64,000 bases of DNA from JAZDCJ01 sp036311985 (GCF_036311985.1 NZ_JAZDCJ010000038.1); one strand, 5' to 3'. Positions 51,896 to 60,420 are shown, counted from the first letter of the stretch. Numbers and translations are program-made. Notes: generated by a model from the sequence alone, not told the origin.

Positions 51896-52540
51896 ATGAT
51901 CCTGCTGACCGGCTTCGAGCCCTTCGACGGCGCCGCCGAGAACCCCTCCATCCTCGCGGCACGCGCCGCGGCCGGGGTGCTGCGGGCCGCGGGCCACGAC
52001 GCCGAGGCCGTCGAGCTTCCCTGCGTGTTCTCCCGGTCCGGGCAACGGCTGGAGGAGGCGCTCGAGCGGTTCCGCCCCGACGTCGTCCTCTGCACGGGGC
52101 TCGCCGCCGGGCGAGGCGCCGTCTCGCTCGAGCGGGCGGCGCTGAACGTCATCGACGCCCGCATCCCGGACAACGAGGGCGCCCGGCCCGTCGACGTCCC
52201 CGTCGTCGACGGCGGTCCCGCGGCCTACTTCACCCGGTTGCCTCTCAAGCGCACCCTCGCCGCCCTGCGCGCCGCGGGCATCCCCGCCGAGGTCTCGCAG
52301 ACCGCGGGGACCTACGTCTGCAACCAGGTCTTCTATCACCTGATGCACGCCCTGGAATCACGGACGGCCGCGGGGGACGGGCCTCCCGCGGGCGGCTTCG
52401 TCCACGTCCCGGCCGTCGACGCCGCGGACGGGGGAACCGGGATCACGGTCCCCCTCCTGGCCCGGGCCCTTGAGATCGCCGCGCTCGAGGCCCTCAGCGG
52501 TGCCCCCGACGTCGCGCTCGCGGCGGGAGCCGAGCACTAG
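51896..52540 (+). CDS. pcp: pyroglutamyl-peptidase I
   Basis: A 214-residue cysteine peptidase that removes N-terminal pyroglutamate. The catalytic triad is visible: Glu in GRGAVSLERAA, Cys in AGTYVCNQVFYHLMH and His in GGFVHVP. TGFEPFDGAAENPS opens the protein. Length is normal. Its 3' end shares CTAG with the convergent HEXXH gene. Confidence 0.94.
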   Translation: MILLTGFEPFDGAAENPSILAARAAAGVLRAAGHDAEAVELPCVFSRSGQRLEEALERFRPDVVLCTGLAAGRGAVSLERAALNVIDARIPDNEGARPVDVPVVDGGPAAYFTRLPLKRTLAALRAAGIPAEVSQTAGTYVCNQVFYHLMHALESRTAAGDGPPAGGFVHVPAVDAADGGTGITVPLLARALEIAALEALSGAPDVALAAGAEH

Positions 52541-52980
52541 CCCGGCGTCCTGCGCAGGACCGCGGCGATCGGGCGCACGGGACGTTCCCGGTACCCGCCC
52601 GCCGACAGCCCGGCGCGGCGCTCGAACACGTTCCTGGATGCTGGATCCCCGGTGCGCAGGAGGGACCAGGCAGCGGCGGCGAAGTACAGCGGGAGGAAGG
52701 GAAGGCCGAGGCACGCCGCGTACTGGGACGCGTGGCGCTCCTCGTGCGCCATGAGCCCCGGATGCCGCTCCGCGGGGGCCAGGTGCGCGCGCAGGAACAC
52801 GACGCTGCCGATCGTGAACGCCCCCGCGACGGGCAGGCGCGGGCGGTACCCCGAGGCCACGAGGATCCCGTCGCGGTACGGGCGCACGGGGCAGCCCGCT
52901 GCCGCCGCGAGGCCCAGGCCCAGCGGCGTGCTCAGGTTGGCCCAGTTCGCGATCGTGCGGACGCGCTTGACATCGACCAT
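52537..52980 (-). CDS. small putative HEXXH metalloprotease-like protein
   Basis: A 147-residue protein with a GLMAHEERHASQYAACLG helix (about 75-92) that contains a zincin-type HEXXH motif, flanked by two hydrophobic segments (about 55-70 and 92-108). No third ligand can be assigned. Similar short 'HEERHASQYA' proteins exist in actinobacteria, function unknown. The ATG is leaderless by spacing. Confidence 0.68.
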   Translation of the reverse strand: MVDVKRVRTIANWANLSTPLGLGLAAAAGCPVRPYRDGILVASGYRPRLPVAGAFTIGSVVFLRAHLAPAERHPGLMAHEERHASQYAACLGLPFLPLYFAAAAWSLLRTGDPASRNVFERRAGLSAGGYRERPVRPIAAVLRRTPG

Positions 52981-52986
52981 GGGCCA

Positions 52987-52992
52987 AGCCTA
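52987..52992 (-). promoter_or_regulatory. -10 of the HEXXH gene, leaderless type
   Basis: TAGGCT on the minus strand, 6 nt before the ATG at 52980. Confidence 0.6.
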
Positions 52993-53019
52993 GCGATGGC
53001 ACGGCACCGCCGCCGCCGG

Positions 53020-53025
53020 TAGTGT
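53020..53025 (+). promoter_or_regulatory. -10 of the LppM-like gene
   Basis: TAGTGT, leaving a leader of about 40 nt with GAGGGAAG before the ATG. Confidence 0.5.
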
Positions 53026-53070
53026 TCTGCACACGGCGGCGGACGGGCCGCCCGCACCGAGGGAAGCCAC

Positions 53071-53826
53071 ATGTCCAGGAAGCTCCGCATCCTGATCCCG
53101 CTGCTGGCGGCCGTGTTCGTGCTCAGCGGCTGCGTCCGGCTCGGGATCGACCTCGTGGTCCATGACCCCGCTTCCGCCGATGCCTCGCTCGTGTTCGCCG
53201 TGAACCGCGACGTGCTCGACGGGCAATCCGTGGAGGACCTCCTCGGGCAGCTGCCCGGGGGCAGCGACCCGTTCCAGGGCCTGCCGGCCGACGCCGTCCG
53301 GGAGGCCCACGAGGAGGACGGCTACACCGGGTACCGGTTCACGGCGGAGGGCTTTTCCCTCGCCGAGGCGGCCGCGGTGGACGGCGGCGCGCTGGAGGGC
53401 GCGCGGCTGGAGCACCGCGACGGCCGGTTCCGCTTCACGGCCACCACGGCCGCCAGCGGGGCGGAGCTCGAGCAGGCCAGGGCCGTGTTCAACGAGGCGA
53501 GGCTCTCGAGCACCTTCCCCGGACGCGTTCTCGAGGCGAGCGACGGCGCCGCCGTCGAGGGCAACATCGTTGTCTTCGACCTCACGGCGGGAGGCGCCCT
53601 CCACGCCGTCGCCGAGGACACCGGCCGCGGGATCCCCGGGGGCGTCCTCGCCGGCGTGGGCGCCGCCGTGCTCGCCGGGCTCGCGGGATTCGCTGCGCTC
53701 AAGCTCGCCGCCGAGCGCCGCCGACGCCGCGGGGGCCTTCCGCCGCGCGGCGGCGAGTCGCAACCGGCGGCCGATGACGGGCCGCGCCCGGAGGCCCGGT
53801 CGGGGCGCGGCGGCGGCCTGTTCTAG
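53071..53826 (+). CDS. LppM-like lipoprotein
   Basis: A 251-residue envelope protein. The signal peptide ends in the lipobox LSGC (Cys near 21). The extracellular beta-rich LppM domain (about 22-185) contains GYTGYRFTAEGFSL. A membrane helix follows (about 189-210) and a basic cytoplasmic tail. LppM of mycobacteria affects the cell envelope and host trafficking; here the role is unknown. Confidence 0.85.
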   Translation: MSRKLRILIPLLAAVFVLSGCVRLGIDLVVHDPASADASLVFAVNRDVLDGQSVEDLLGQLPGGSDPFQGLPADAVREAHEEDGYTGYRFTAEGFSLAEAAAVDGGALEGARLEHRDGRFRFTATTAASGAELEQARAVFNEARLSSTFPGRVLEASDGAAVEGNIVVFDLTAGGALHAVAEDTGRGIPGGVLAGVGAAVLAGLAGFAALKLAAERRRRRGGLPPRGGESQPAADDGPRPEARSGRGGGLF

Positions 53827-53829
53827 ACT
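53824..53829 (+). promoter_or_regulatory. pheS -10
   Basis: TAGACT overlaps the stop codon of the lipoprotein gene and gives a leader of about 40 nt that can form a GGAGG/CCTCC hairpin (53830-53852). Confidence 0.5.
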
Positions 53830-53875
53830 GGAGGGCAGAATCCACGATCCTCCAGCGAAAAGGCCGTGCACCTCC

Positions 53876-54961
53876 ATGTCTGACGTCTCGTCGCCTTCCG
53901 TCGGCGCCACCGCCACGGACACCGGCGTCCCCCACCCGACCGACGAGGCCGCCGTCGGCGCCGCCGTCGAACGCGCCCTCGCCGCCTTCGCCGAGGCCGC
54001 CGACCTCGAGCAGCTCAAGCAGGCCCGCCTCGCCCACACCGGCGAGAAGTCCCCGCTGAGCCTGGCCAACCGCGGGATCGGCACGCTCGACAAGTCGCAG
54101 AAGGCCGTCGCGGGCAAGATCGTCGGCGCCGCCCGCGGCCGCCTGAACCAGGCCCTCGCCGCCCGCACGGCGGTCCTCGAGGAGGAGGACGCCGCCCGCA
54201 TCCTCGTCGAGGAGTCCGTCGACGTCACCGCCGCCCCGCGGCGCCGCCGCGCGGGTGCCCGCCACCCGCTGTCCGTGCTGCAGGACCGCGTCGCCGACAT
54301 CTTCGTCGGCATGGGCTGGGAGATCGCCGAGGGGCCCGAGGTCGAGTCCGAGTGGTTCAACTTCGACGCCCTGAACTTCAAGCCGGACCATCCCGCCCGC
54401 GAAATGCAGGACACGTTCTTCGTCGAGCCGCCCGAGGCCCACCTCGTGCTGCGCACGCACACCTCGCCCGTCCAGGTCCGCTCGCTGCTCGAGCGGGAGC
54501 TGCCGGTCTACGTGCTGTGCCCGGGGCGCACCTTCCGCACCGACGAGCTCGACGCCACGCACACCCCCGTCTTCCACCAGTTCGAGGGCCTCGCCGTGGA
54601 CAAGGGCCTGACCATGGCCGACCTGCGCGGCACCCTCGAGCACTTCGCCCGGCAGATGTTCGGCGCGGAGGCCGAGATCCGGCTGCGCCCGGCCTATTTC
54701 CCCTTCACCGAGCCGTCCGCCGAGCTCGACATCTGGCACCCCGGCGCCAAGGGCGGGCCGCGCTGGATCGAGTGGGGCGGCTGCGGCATGGTCAACCCGA
54801 ACGTGCTGCGCGCCGCCGGGATCGACCCGGAGGCCTACACCGGGTTCGCGTTCGGCATGGGCGTCGAGCGCACCCTCATGTTCCGCAACGACGTCGCCGA
54901 CATGCACGACATGATCGAGGGCGACGTCCGTTTCAGCCAGCACTTCGGGATGGAGATCTAA
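53876..54961 (+). CDS. pheS: phenylalanyl-tRNA synthetase alpha subunit
   Basis: A 361-residue class II synthetase subunit. The N-terminal coiled coil (about 30-110) binds tRNA-Phe; motif 2 is in FRTDELDATHTPVFHQFEGL and motif 3 in GFAFGMGVERTLM. Ala residue usage at the Phe pocket appears normal (AYFPFTEPS). pheT follows after 3 nt. Confidence 0.97.
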   Translation: MSDVSSPSVGATATDTGVPHPTDEAAVGAAVERALAAFAEAADLEQLKQARLAHTGEKSPLSLANRGIGTLDKSQKAVAGKIVGAARGRLNQALAARTAVLEEEDAARILVEESVDVTAAPRRRRAGARHPLSVLQDRVADIFVGMGWEIAEGPEVESEWFNFDALNFKPDHPAREMQDTFFVEPPEAHLVLRTHTSPVQVRSLLERELPVYVLCPGRTFRTDELDATHTPVFHQFEGLAVDKGLTMADLRGTLEHFARQMFGAEAEIRLRPAYFPFTEPSAELDIWHPGAKGGPRWIEWGGCGMVNPNVLRAAGIDPEAYTGFAFGMGVERTLMFRNDVADMHDMIEGDVRFSQHFGMEI

Positions 54962-54964
54962 GGC

Positions 54965-57508
54965 ATGCGTATTCCCCTTTCCTGGCTGCGCGAGTACACG
55001 CAGCTCCCCGCGGACGCGACCGCGGAAGACGTCATGGCCGAGCTCGTGAAGGTCGGCCTCGAGGAAGAGGACGTCCACCGTCCCGCCGACCAGATCAGCG
55101 GCCCCGTCGTCGTCGGGCAGGTGCTCGAGGTCGTCAAGGAGCCGCAGTCCAACGGCAAGACGATCAACTGGTGCCAGGTCCGCGTCGTGCCCGAGGGAGC
55201 CCCCCAGACGCTCGCCGGCGACGGGATCGACCCCTCCGGCGTGCAGGGGATCGTCTGCGGTGCCCACAACTTCGAGGCCGGCGACAAGGTCGTCGTGACC
55301 CTGCCCGGCGCCGTGCTGCCCGGGGACTTCAGGATCAGCCCCCGCAAGACCTACGGCCACGTCTCGGCCGGCATGATCGCCTCCTCGCGCGAGCTCGGGA
55401 TCGGCGACGACCACGACGGGATCATCGTCCTGTCCCGGCTGGGCCTGGACCCGGAGCCCGGGACCGACGCCCTGGAGCTGCTCGGCCTGACCGACGAGGC
55501 CGCCGAGATCAACGTGACCCCGGACCGCGGCTACTGCTTCTCGCTGCGCGGGGTCGCCCGCGAGTACGCGCTGGCCACGGGGACCGGCTTCACCGATCCC
55601 GCGGCCGCCGTGGCCGTTCACCCCGCCACCGGGCCCGGGCACGAGGTCCGCCTCGAGGACCAGGCCCCGATCTACGGCACGCCGGGCTGCGACCGCTTCG
55701 TCGCCCGCACCGTGCGCGGGATCGACCCCGCCCGACCGACGCCGCCTTGGATGGCCTCGCGCCTGCGGCTCGCCGGGATCCGCTCGATCTCGCTGCCCGT
55801 GGACATCTCCAACTACGTCATGCTCGAGCTCGGACAGCCGCTGCACTTCTACGACGCCGCCGCGCTGCGCGGGGCGATCGTGGTGCGCCGCGCCCACGAG
55901 GGCGAGCGGCTGACGACGCTCGACGGCAAGGACCGCGCGCTGTCCACGGAGGACCTCCTGATCACCGACGACCGCGGCCCGATCGGCCTGGCCGGCGTCA
56001 TGGGCGGGGCCGAGACCGAGGTCGGCGACGCAACGGTGGACGTCCTCATCGAGTCCGCGCACTTCGACGCGATCTCGATGGGCCGCACGCGCCGGCGCCA
56101 CAAGCTGCCCTCCGAGGCCTCCAAGCGCAACGAGCGCGGCGTCGACTGGGAAGTCGCCGACGAGGCGGCCCAGCGCGCCGTGGACCTGCTCGTCGAGCTC
56201 GCCGGCGGCGCGGCGGACACCACGGCGACGGACGTCGGAACGCGTCCCGCCCCCGTGGTCATCGAGCTCCCGGACGGCTTCGCCGCGGGACTGGTCGGGA
56301 TCGACTACACGCCGGACCAGCTGCGCGCCTCCCTCGAGGGGATCGGCGCCCGGGTCGAGGAGTATGACGGCGGCCTGCGGGTCACGGCCCCGAGCTGGCG
56401 TCCCGACCTGGCCGTCAAGGAGGACCTCGTGGAGGAGGTCGCCCGCCTCGTCGGCTACGACCAGATCCCCGCGACGCTGCCCGTGGCCCCGCCGGGGCGC
56501 GGCCTGACCCGGGCCCAGCAGCAGCGCCGCCGCGTCCTGCAGGGGCTCGCCGACGCCGGGCTGACCGAGGTGCTGAGCTATCCGTTCGCCTCCGCCGCGC
56601 AGAACGCCCTGTTCGGCGCGGCCGAGGCCGGCGCCGAGGTCGCCGCGGTCAGGCTCGCCAACCCGATCTCCTCCGAGTTCGGCTACCTGCGCACCTCCCT
56701 GCTGCCGGGGCTGCTCGAGACGGCCCGCCGCAACCACGGGCGCGGTTTCCGCGACCTGGCGCTCTACGAGGGCGGCCTCGTCTTCCTGCCGGGAGACACG
56801 CTGGGCTCCCCGGTCCTGCCGCCGCTCGGCGAGCTGCCGTCCCAGGAGGTCCTCGACGGGCTTCTGGCCGGCATCCCGGAGCAGCCGTGGCACCTGGCCG
56901 GGGTCCTGACGGGCCACGAGTCGGCCCCCGCCGCCGGGCACGCGCCCCGGGCGTGGGACCACGCCGACGCGATCGACGCCGCCTTGAGCGTCGGCGAGGT
57001 GCTCGGCGTCGAGATCGTCGTCGCCCAGGGCAGCCACCAGGCGTTCCACCCGGGCCGCACGGCAGCGCTGTCGCTGCGCACGGGCGAGCACCTCGGCTAC
57101 GCGGGCGAGCTGCACCCGAAGCTGCTCAAGGAGCTCGACCTTCCGGTGCGCACGGTGGCCTTCGAGCTCAACGCCCAGGCGGTCTTCGACGCCGCGGCCG
57201 ACGTCATCGTGGCCCGGCCGATCTCCACCTACCCCGTCAGCACGCAGGACGTCGCGCTCGTCGTCGATGCCGGAGTCGTCGCGGCGGACGTGCTCGAGAC
57301 GCTGCGCGAGGGCGCCGGTGGGCTGCTCGAGGACATCGCGCTCTTCGACGTCTACGCGGGGCCCGGGATCGAGGAGGGATCCAAGTCGCTCGCCTTCGGC
57401 CTGCGCTTCCGCGCCGCCGACCGCACCCTGACCGCCGACGAGGCCTCCGAGGCCCGTGCGGCGGCCGTCTCCGCAGCGGTCGAGCGGTTCGGGGCCGTCC
57501 AGCGCTGA
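54965..57508 (+). CDS. pheT: phenylalanyl-tRNA synthetase beta subunit
   Basis: An 847-residue subunit with the full bacterial set: tRNA-binding (EMAP-like) domain about 40-155, B3/B4 editing domain about 210-400 (STEDLLITDDRGPIGLAGVMGG), B5 domain, catalytic-like core, and the C-terminal anticodon-binding FDX-ACB domain (RPISTYPVSTQDVAL). Start ATG 54965 lies 3 nt after pheS. Length is normal. Confidence 0.97.
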   Translation: MRIPLSWLREYTQLPADATAEDVMAELVKVGLEEEDVHRPADQISGPVVVGQVLEVVKEPQSNGKTINWCQVRVVPEGAPQTLAGDGIDPSGVQGIVCGAHNFEAGDKVVVTLPGAVLPGDFRISPRKTYGHVSAGMIASSRELGIGDDHDGIIVLSRLGLDPEPGTDALELLGLTDEAAEINVTPDRGYCFSLRGVAREYALATGTGFTDPAAAVAVHPATGPGHEVRLEDQAPIYGTPGCDRFVARTVRGIDPARPTPPWMASRLRLAGIRSISLPVDISNYVMLELGQPLHFYDAAALRGAIVVRRAHEGERLTTLDGKDRALSTEDLLITDDRGPIGLAGVMGGAETEVGDATVDVLIESAHFDAISMGRTRRRHKLPSEASKRNERGVDWEVADEAAQRAVDLLVELAGGAADTTATDVGTRPAPVVIELPDGFAAGLVGIDYTPDQLRASLEGIGARVEEYDGGLRVTAPSWRPDLAVKEDLVEEVARLVGYDQIPATLPVAPPGRGLTRAQQQRRRVLQGLADAGLTEVLSYPFASAAQNALFGAAEAGAEVAAVRLANPISSEFGYLRTSLLPGLLETARRNHGRGFRDLALYEGGLVFLPGDTLGSPVLPPLGELPSQEVLDGLLAGIPEQPWHLAGVLTGHESAPAAGHAPRAWDHADAIDAALSVGEVLGVEIVVAQGSHQAFHPGRTAALSLRTGEHLGYAGELHPKLLKELDLPVRTVAFELNAQAVFDAAADVIVARPISTYPVSTQDVALVVDAGVVAADVLETLREGAGGLLEDIALFDVYAGPGIEEGSKSLAFGLRFRAADRTLTADEASEARAAAVSAAVERFGAVQR

Positions 57509-57551
57509 CGGAACCACCGGACGGTACGACGCCGGGGCCGGACGAACGGTG

Positions 57552-58676
57552 CTATCCGGCGTCGGAGATGTCAGCGAGCGTCGCGGCGAGCGCGGAGAGC
57601 GCCGCGTCGGCGTCGAGGCTCAGCCCGACGCCGTGGGCCCCACCGCCGATCGAGATCCGGCGCCCGGACAGCTCGAGGTCCGCGACCACGGGAAGGGGGC
57701 GCTGCGCCCCGAACGGCGTGATGGTGCCGCGCTCGTAGCCCGTGACCGAGCGCGCGGTCGCGGCATCCGGCATGGAGAGCCGGTTGGTGCCGAGCACGGC
57801 GCGGAGCTTGGCCCACGAGAACGTCCGGTCCCCGGGGACCAGGACCATCAGGTAGTCGTCTTCGCCGCGGCGGACGACGAGCGTCTTGGCGAGGTCGCGC
57901 GGCTCGATCCCGCGCGCGGCCGCTGCCTCCTCGAGGCTCGAGACCCGCCCGTGGCGGGTCTGCTCCACCTCCAGCCCGGCGGCGCGGGCGGCCGCGAGCG
58001 CCCGCGCGGCCCCGTCGTCCGCGGCCTCAGCCCCGGCGGGGGCGTCCGCTCCGCGGTGCCCCGCCCCACGCCCGGCGGCTCCGCCCGGCGTCGGACCGTC
58101 TTCCGGGCCCTGCGGTGCGTCCGGCGCGTCCGGCTGGTCTCCGGCCAGGGTGTAGGCCGAACCGTCGGCCGTGCGCTCCACGAGCCCCGCGTCGACGAGG
58201 TAGCGGCGGAGGGTGACCACGTCGTCCGTCATCGCTTCGAGGCGGCGGTTCACGGCCGCCTCGTCGAGGCGCTCGCCGGGGGACAGGGCGCGCGACGCCG
58301 CCCATGCCAGGAGCCGGAGGCGCTGGGACGGCCGGGCCGGGTAGGTGCCGATCCTCCCGTCCTCGACGAAGCGGTCGATCACCTCGTCGCCCGTCGCGGA
58401 TCCGGATCCCGCCTCTGCCCGCGGCGCGGCGAGCGCGGCCTTGAGGGCCCCGGCGTCCACGCGCCAGCCGCCGGCGTCCTCCACGAGCAGCCCCGAGGCG
58501 GCGAGCCGGCGCAGCGCCTGCGGGCGGCGGGACCCGGACACGGTGGCGCCCGTGCGCCGGGCCTCCTCGGCCACGAGCTCCGCCAGGAGGATCCGCTGTT
58601 CGGTGTTGGCCAGGGCGGCGAGCATCGGCCGCCAGGCCTCGCGGGCGCGTTCCGCGCCCTCCTGTGGGGAACCCAT
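57552..58676 (-). CDS. DUF2087 - YbaK fusion protein
   Basis: A 374-residue multidomain protein. Residues 15-85 look like a winged helix (LANTEQRILLAELV, LRRLAASGLLVED); 95-165 match DUF2087 (DRFVEDGRIGTYPARPSQRL, VVTLRRYLVDAGLVER), often found with ArsR-type regulators; after a Pro/Gly-rich linker, 230-374 form a YbaK aminoacyl-tRNA deacylase domain (LAKTLVVRRGEDDYLMVLVPGD, the ARSVTGYERGTITPFG motif). YbaK proteins hydrolyse mischarged Cys-tRNA-Pro or related species. The ATG 58676 is chosen; GTG at 58712 would lie on the promoter. Confidence 0.82.
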   Translation of the reverse strand: MGSPQEGAERAREAWRPMLAALANTEQRILLAELVAEEARRTGATVSGSRRPQALRRLAASGLLVEDAGGWRVDAGALKAALAAPRAEAGSGSATGDEVIDRFVEDGRIGTYPARPSQRLRLLAWAASRALSPGERLDEAAVNRRLEAMTDDVVTLRRYLVDAGLVERTADGSAYTLAGDQPDAPDAPQGPEDGPTPGGAAGRGAGHRGADAPAGAEAADDGAARALAAARAAGLEVEQTRHGRVSSLEEAAAARGIEPRDLAKTLVVRRGEDDYLMVLVPGDRTFSWAKLRAVLGTNRLSMPDAATARSVTGYERGTITPFGAQRPLPVVADLELSGRRISIGGGAHGVGLSLDADAALSALAATLADISDAG

Positions 58677-58713
58677 GCCGGCCACCGTCCCTTCGCGTCT
58701 GCCGTGGTGCACC

Positions 58714-58719
58714 AGCCTA
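58714..58719 (-). promoter_or_regulatory. -10 of the DUF2087-YbaK gene
   Basis: TAGGCT on the minus strand, 37 nt before the ATG at 58676; the leader holds GAAGGGA. Confidence 0.5.
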
Positions 58720-58736
58720 GTCCCGGGGCGCGAGCG

Positions 58737-59621
58737 CTAGAACTCCTCGCCGTCGGCGATGACCGCGGCGGCCGGCCCCACGAGCAGGGGATCGGGCACG
58801 CCGACGAGCGCGTGGTCCTTGCCCTCGTACTCGAAGAGGCTCAGGACGTGGCGCATCGCGGCGACGCGGGCACGCTTCTTGTCGTTGGACTTCACCACGG
58901 TCCACGGCGCCCACGCGGTGTCCGTTTCCTTGAACATGGCCTCCTTGGCCTCGGTATAGGCCTCCCACTTGTCGAGGGAGGCGAGGTCCATGGGGGAGAG
59001 CTTCCACTGCCGCACGGGGTCGATCTGGCGGATCGTGAAGCGCGTGAGCTGCTCCGCCCGGGAGACGGAGAACCAGAACTTCACGAGGTCGATCCCGTCG
59101 TCCACGAGGAGCTTCTCGAACGCGGGCGTCTGGGCGATGAATCGCTCGTACTCCTGGCGCGAACAGAAGCCCATGACGCGCTCGACGCCGGTCCTGTTGT
59201 ACCAGCTGCGGTCGAACATCACGATCTCGCCGGCGGCGGGGAAGTGCTGCACGTAGCGCTGGTAGTACCACTGGGACTCCTCCCGCTCGCTCGGCTTCTC
59301 GAGCGCGACGACGTGCGCGCCGCGGGGATTCAGGTGCTCCGTGAAGCGCTTGATCGTGCCGCCCTTGCCTGCGGCGTCGCGCCCCTCGAAGACGAGCAGG
59401 AGGCGCCGGCCCGTCGACTTCACCCAGTTCTGCAGCTTGAGCAGCTCGATCTGCAGGAGGCGCTTCTCGAGCTCGTAGGCGTCGCGGTCCATGCGCTCGC
59501 CGTAGGGGTAGTCCTGCCGCCAGGTGTCGACGGGGGAGCCGTCGGAGGCCAGGAGCACGGGGTCGTCGTCGTCCTCGTCGAGGACGGTGTAGCCGAGGCC
59601 GTTCAGGTCGAGCTGGTTCAT
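58737..59621 (-). CDS. ppk2: polyphosphate kinase 2
   Basis: A 294-residue class I PPK2 that transfers phosphate between polyphosphate and nucleotides. Walker A is EGRDAAGKGGTI, Walker B is MFDRSWYNR, and the lid region is PAFEKLLVDDGI. It probably phosphorylates GDP/ADP from polyphosphate in the cytosol. ATG 59621 is leaderless by spacing; its -10 overlaps that of the divergent phosphopantetheinyl transferase transcript. Confidence 0.93.
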   Translation of the reverse strand: MNQLDLNGLGYTVLDEDDDDPVLLASDGSPVDTWRQDYPYGERMDRDAYELEKRLLQIELLKLQNWVKSTGRRLLLVFEGRDAAGKGGTIKRFTEHLNPRGAHVVALEKPSEREESQWYYQRYVQHFPAAGEIVMFDRSWYNRTGVERVMGFCSRQEYERFIAQTPAFEKLLVDDGIDLVKFWFSVSRAEQLTRFTIRQIDPVRQWKLSPMDLASLDKWEAYTEAKEAMFKETDTAWAPWTVVKSNDKKRARVAAMRHVLSLFEYEGKDHALVGVPDPLLVGPAAAVIADGEEF

Positions 59622-59627
59622 GGGCCC

Positions 59628-59637
59628 AAGCTAGTCT
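59628..59637. promoter_or_regulatory. overlapping divergent -10 elements
   Basis: The sequence AAGCTAGTCT holds TAGCTT on the minus strand (59628-59633, 6 nt before the ppk2 ATG) and TAGTCT on the plus strand (59632-59637). The two hexamers share two bases, so the promoters should exclude each other. Confidence 0.55.
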
Positions 59638-59643
59638 GGGGGC

Positions 59644-59658
59644 GTGAACGAGCGGTGA
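59644..59658 (+). other. possible leaderless four-codon mini-ORF
   Basis: GTG AAC GAG CGG TGA begins exactly 6 nt after TAGTCT, the spacing of the leaderless genes here. It ends 18 nt before the GTG of the phosphopantetheinyl transferase, which has its own GGGAGGAGG site. Speculative. Confidence 0.3.
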
Positions 59659-59676
59659 ACGGGAGGAGGTCCCCGG

Positions 59677-60420
59677 GTGGTGACCGACGTGTCCTTCCTC
59701 GCGGGCAGCGTGCCCGTGCCCGCCGCGGGCCGATCCGTGCTGCTCGCGGCCGCCCCGCTCGCGGCAGGTTCCGGCCTGCCGCGCGCGTGGCTGGGCGGGA
59801 TGGAGGCGGCGCGCGCGGCGGCCCACCTCGCCGGAGCGCCGCGGGACCGCTTCACCGCGGGCCGGCTCCTGGTCCGGCAGCTCGCCTCCGCCGCCTGGGG
59901 ACTCGGCGCGCCGGCCGGGCTGGCCCTGGAGCAGCGGTGTCCGCGCTGCGGGAGCGGCGGCCACGGCCGGCCGGTGCTGACGCGGGGTGGACGGGAGCTG
60001 CCGTGGGCGCTGAGCTACTCGCGCTGCGCGGGCTGGCTCCTGCTGGCCGGACTCGAGGACGACGCCGGGGCGCGCCTGGGCGTGGACCTCGCCGATCCAG
60101 CGGACCCGGCGTTCGCGGAGCCGGCGCTCGACGCCGTCGTCCTCTCCGCCGCCGAACGCGCCCTGCTCGCGGCGCTTCCCGCGGCCGGACGCCCGGCACG
60201 GCGCGCCCGGTGGTGGGCCGCCAAGGAGGCCCTGGGCAAGGCCCTCGGGGAGGGCATCACCGGCCCCGGCGGGCCGCCCGCGGTCGAGGGCGCGGGGAGG
60301 CATCCGGCCCTCGGGCTCGACGGCGCCCTGCTGGCCCACCCCGGTCTGTCCTGGGAGGCCCCCGCCGGGCTTACGGCCGCGCTGGTGCTGCTGCCGGGAA
60401 CGGCGGCAGCGACTCGCTGA
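59677..60420 (+). CDS. 4'-phosphopantetheinyl transferase superfamily protein
   Basis: A 247-residue Sfp-type enzyme that loads the phosphopantetheine arm onto carrier proteins. The motifs are degenerate but present: RFTAGRLLVRQ, WALSYSRCAGW, LGVDLADP and WWAAKEALGKALG. The nearby Pls/PosA synthetase carries a carrier domain, so it is the likely substrate (inference). The GTG at 59677 (or 59680) follows GGGAGGAGG. Its last 50 bp overlap the convergent M1 peptidase gene. Confidence 0.82.
   Translation: MVTDVSFLAGSVPVPAAGRSVLLAAAPLAAGSGLPRAWLGGMEAARAAAHLAGAPRDRFTAGRLLVRQLASAAWGLGAPAGLALEQRCPRCGSGGHGRPVLTRGGRELPWALSYSRCAGWLLLAGLEDDAGARLGVDLADPADPAFAEPALDAVVLSAAERALLAALPAAGRPARRARWWAAKEALGKALGEGITGPGGPPAVEGAGRHPALGLDGALLAHPGLSWEAPAGLTAALVLLPGTAAATR

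Noticed and set aside
53699..57517. Minus-strand open frame of 1272 codons opposite pheST
   Set aside because: Antisense shadow of pheS/pheT, low-complexity translation without motifs.
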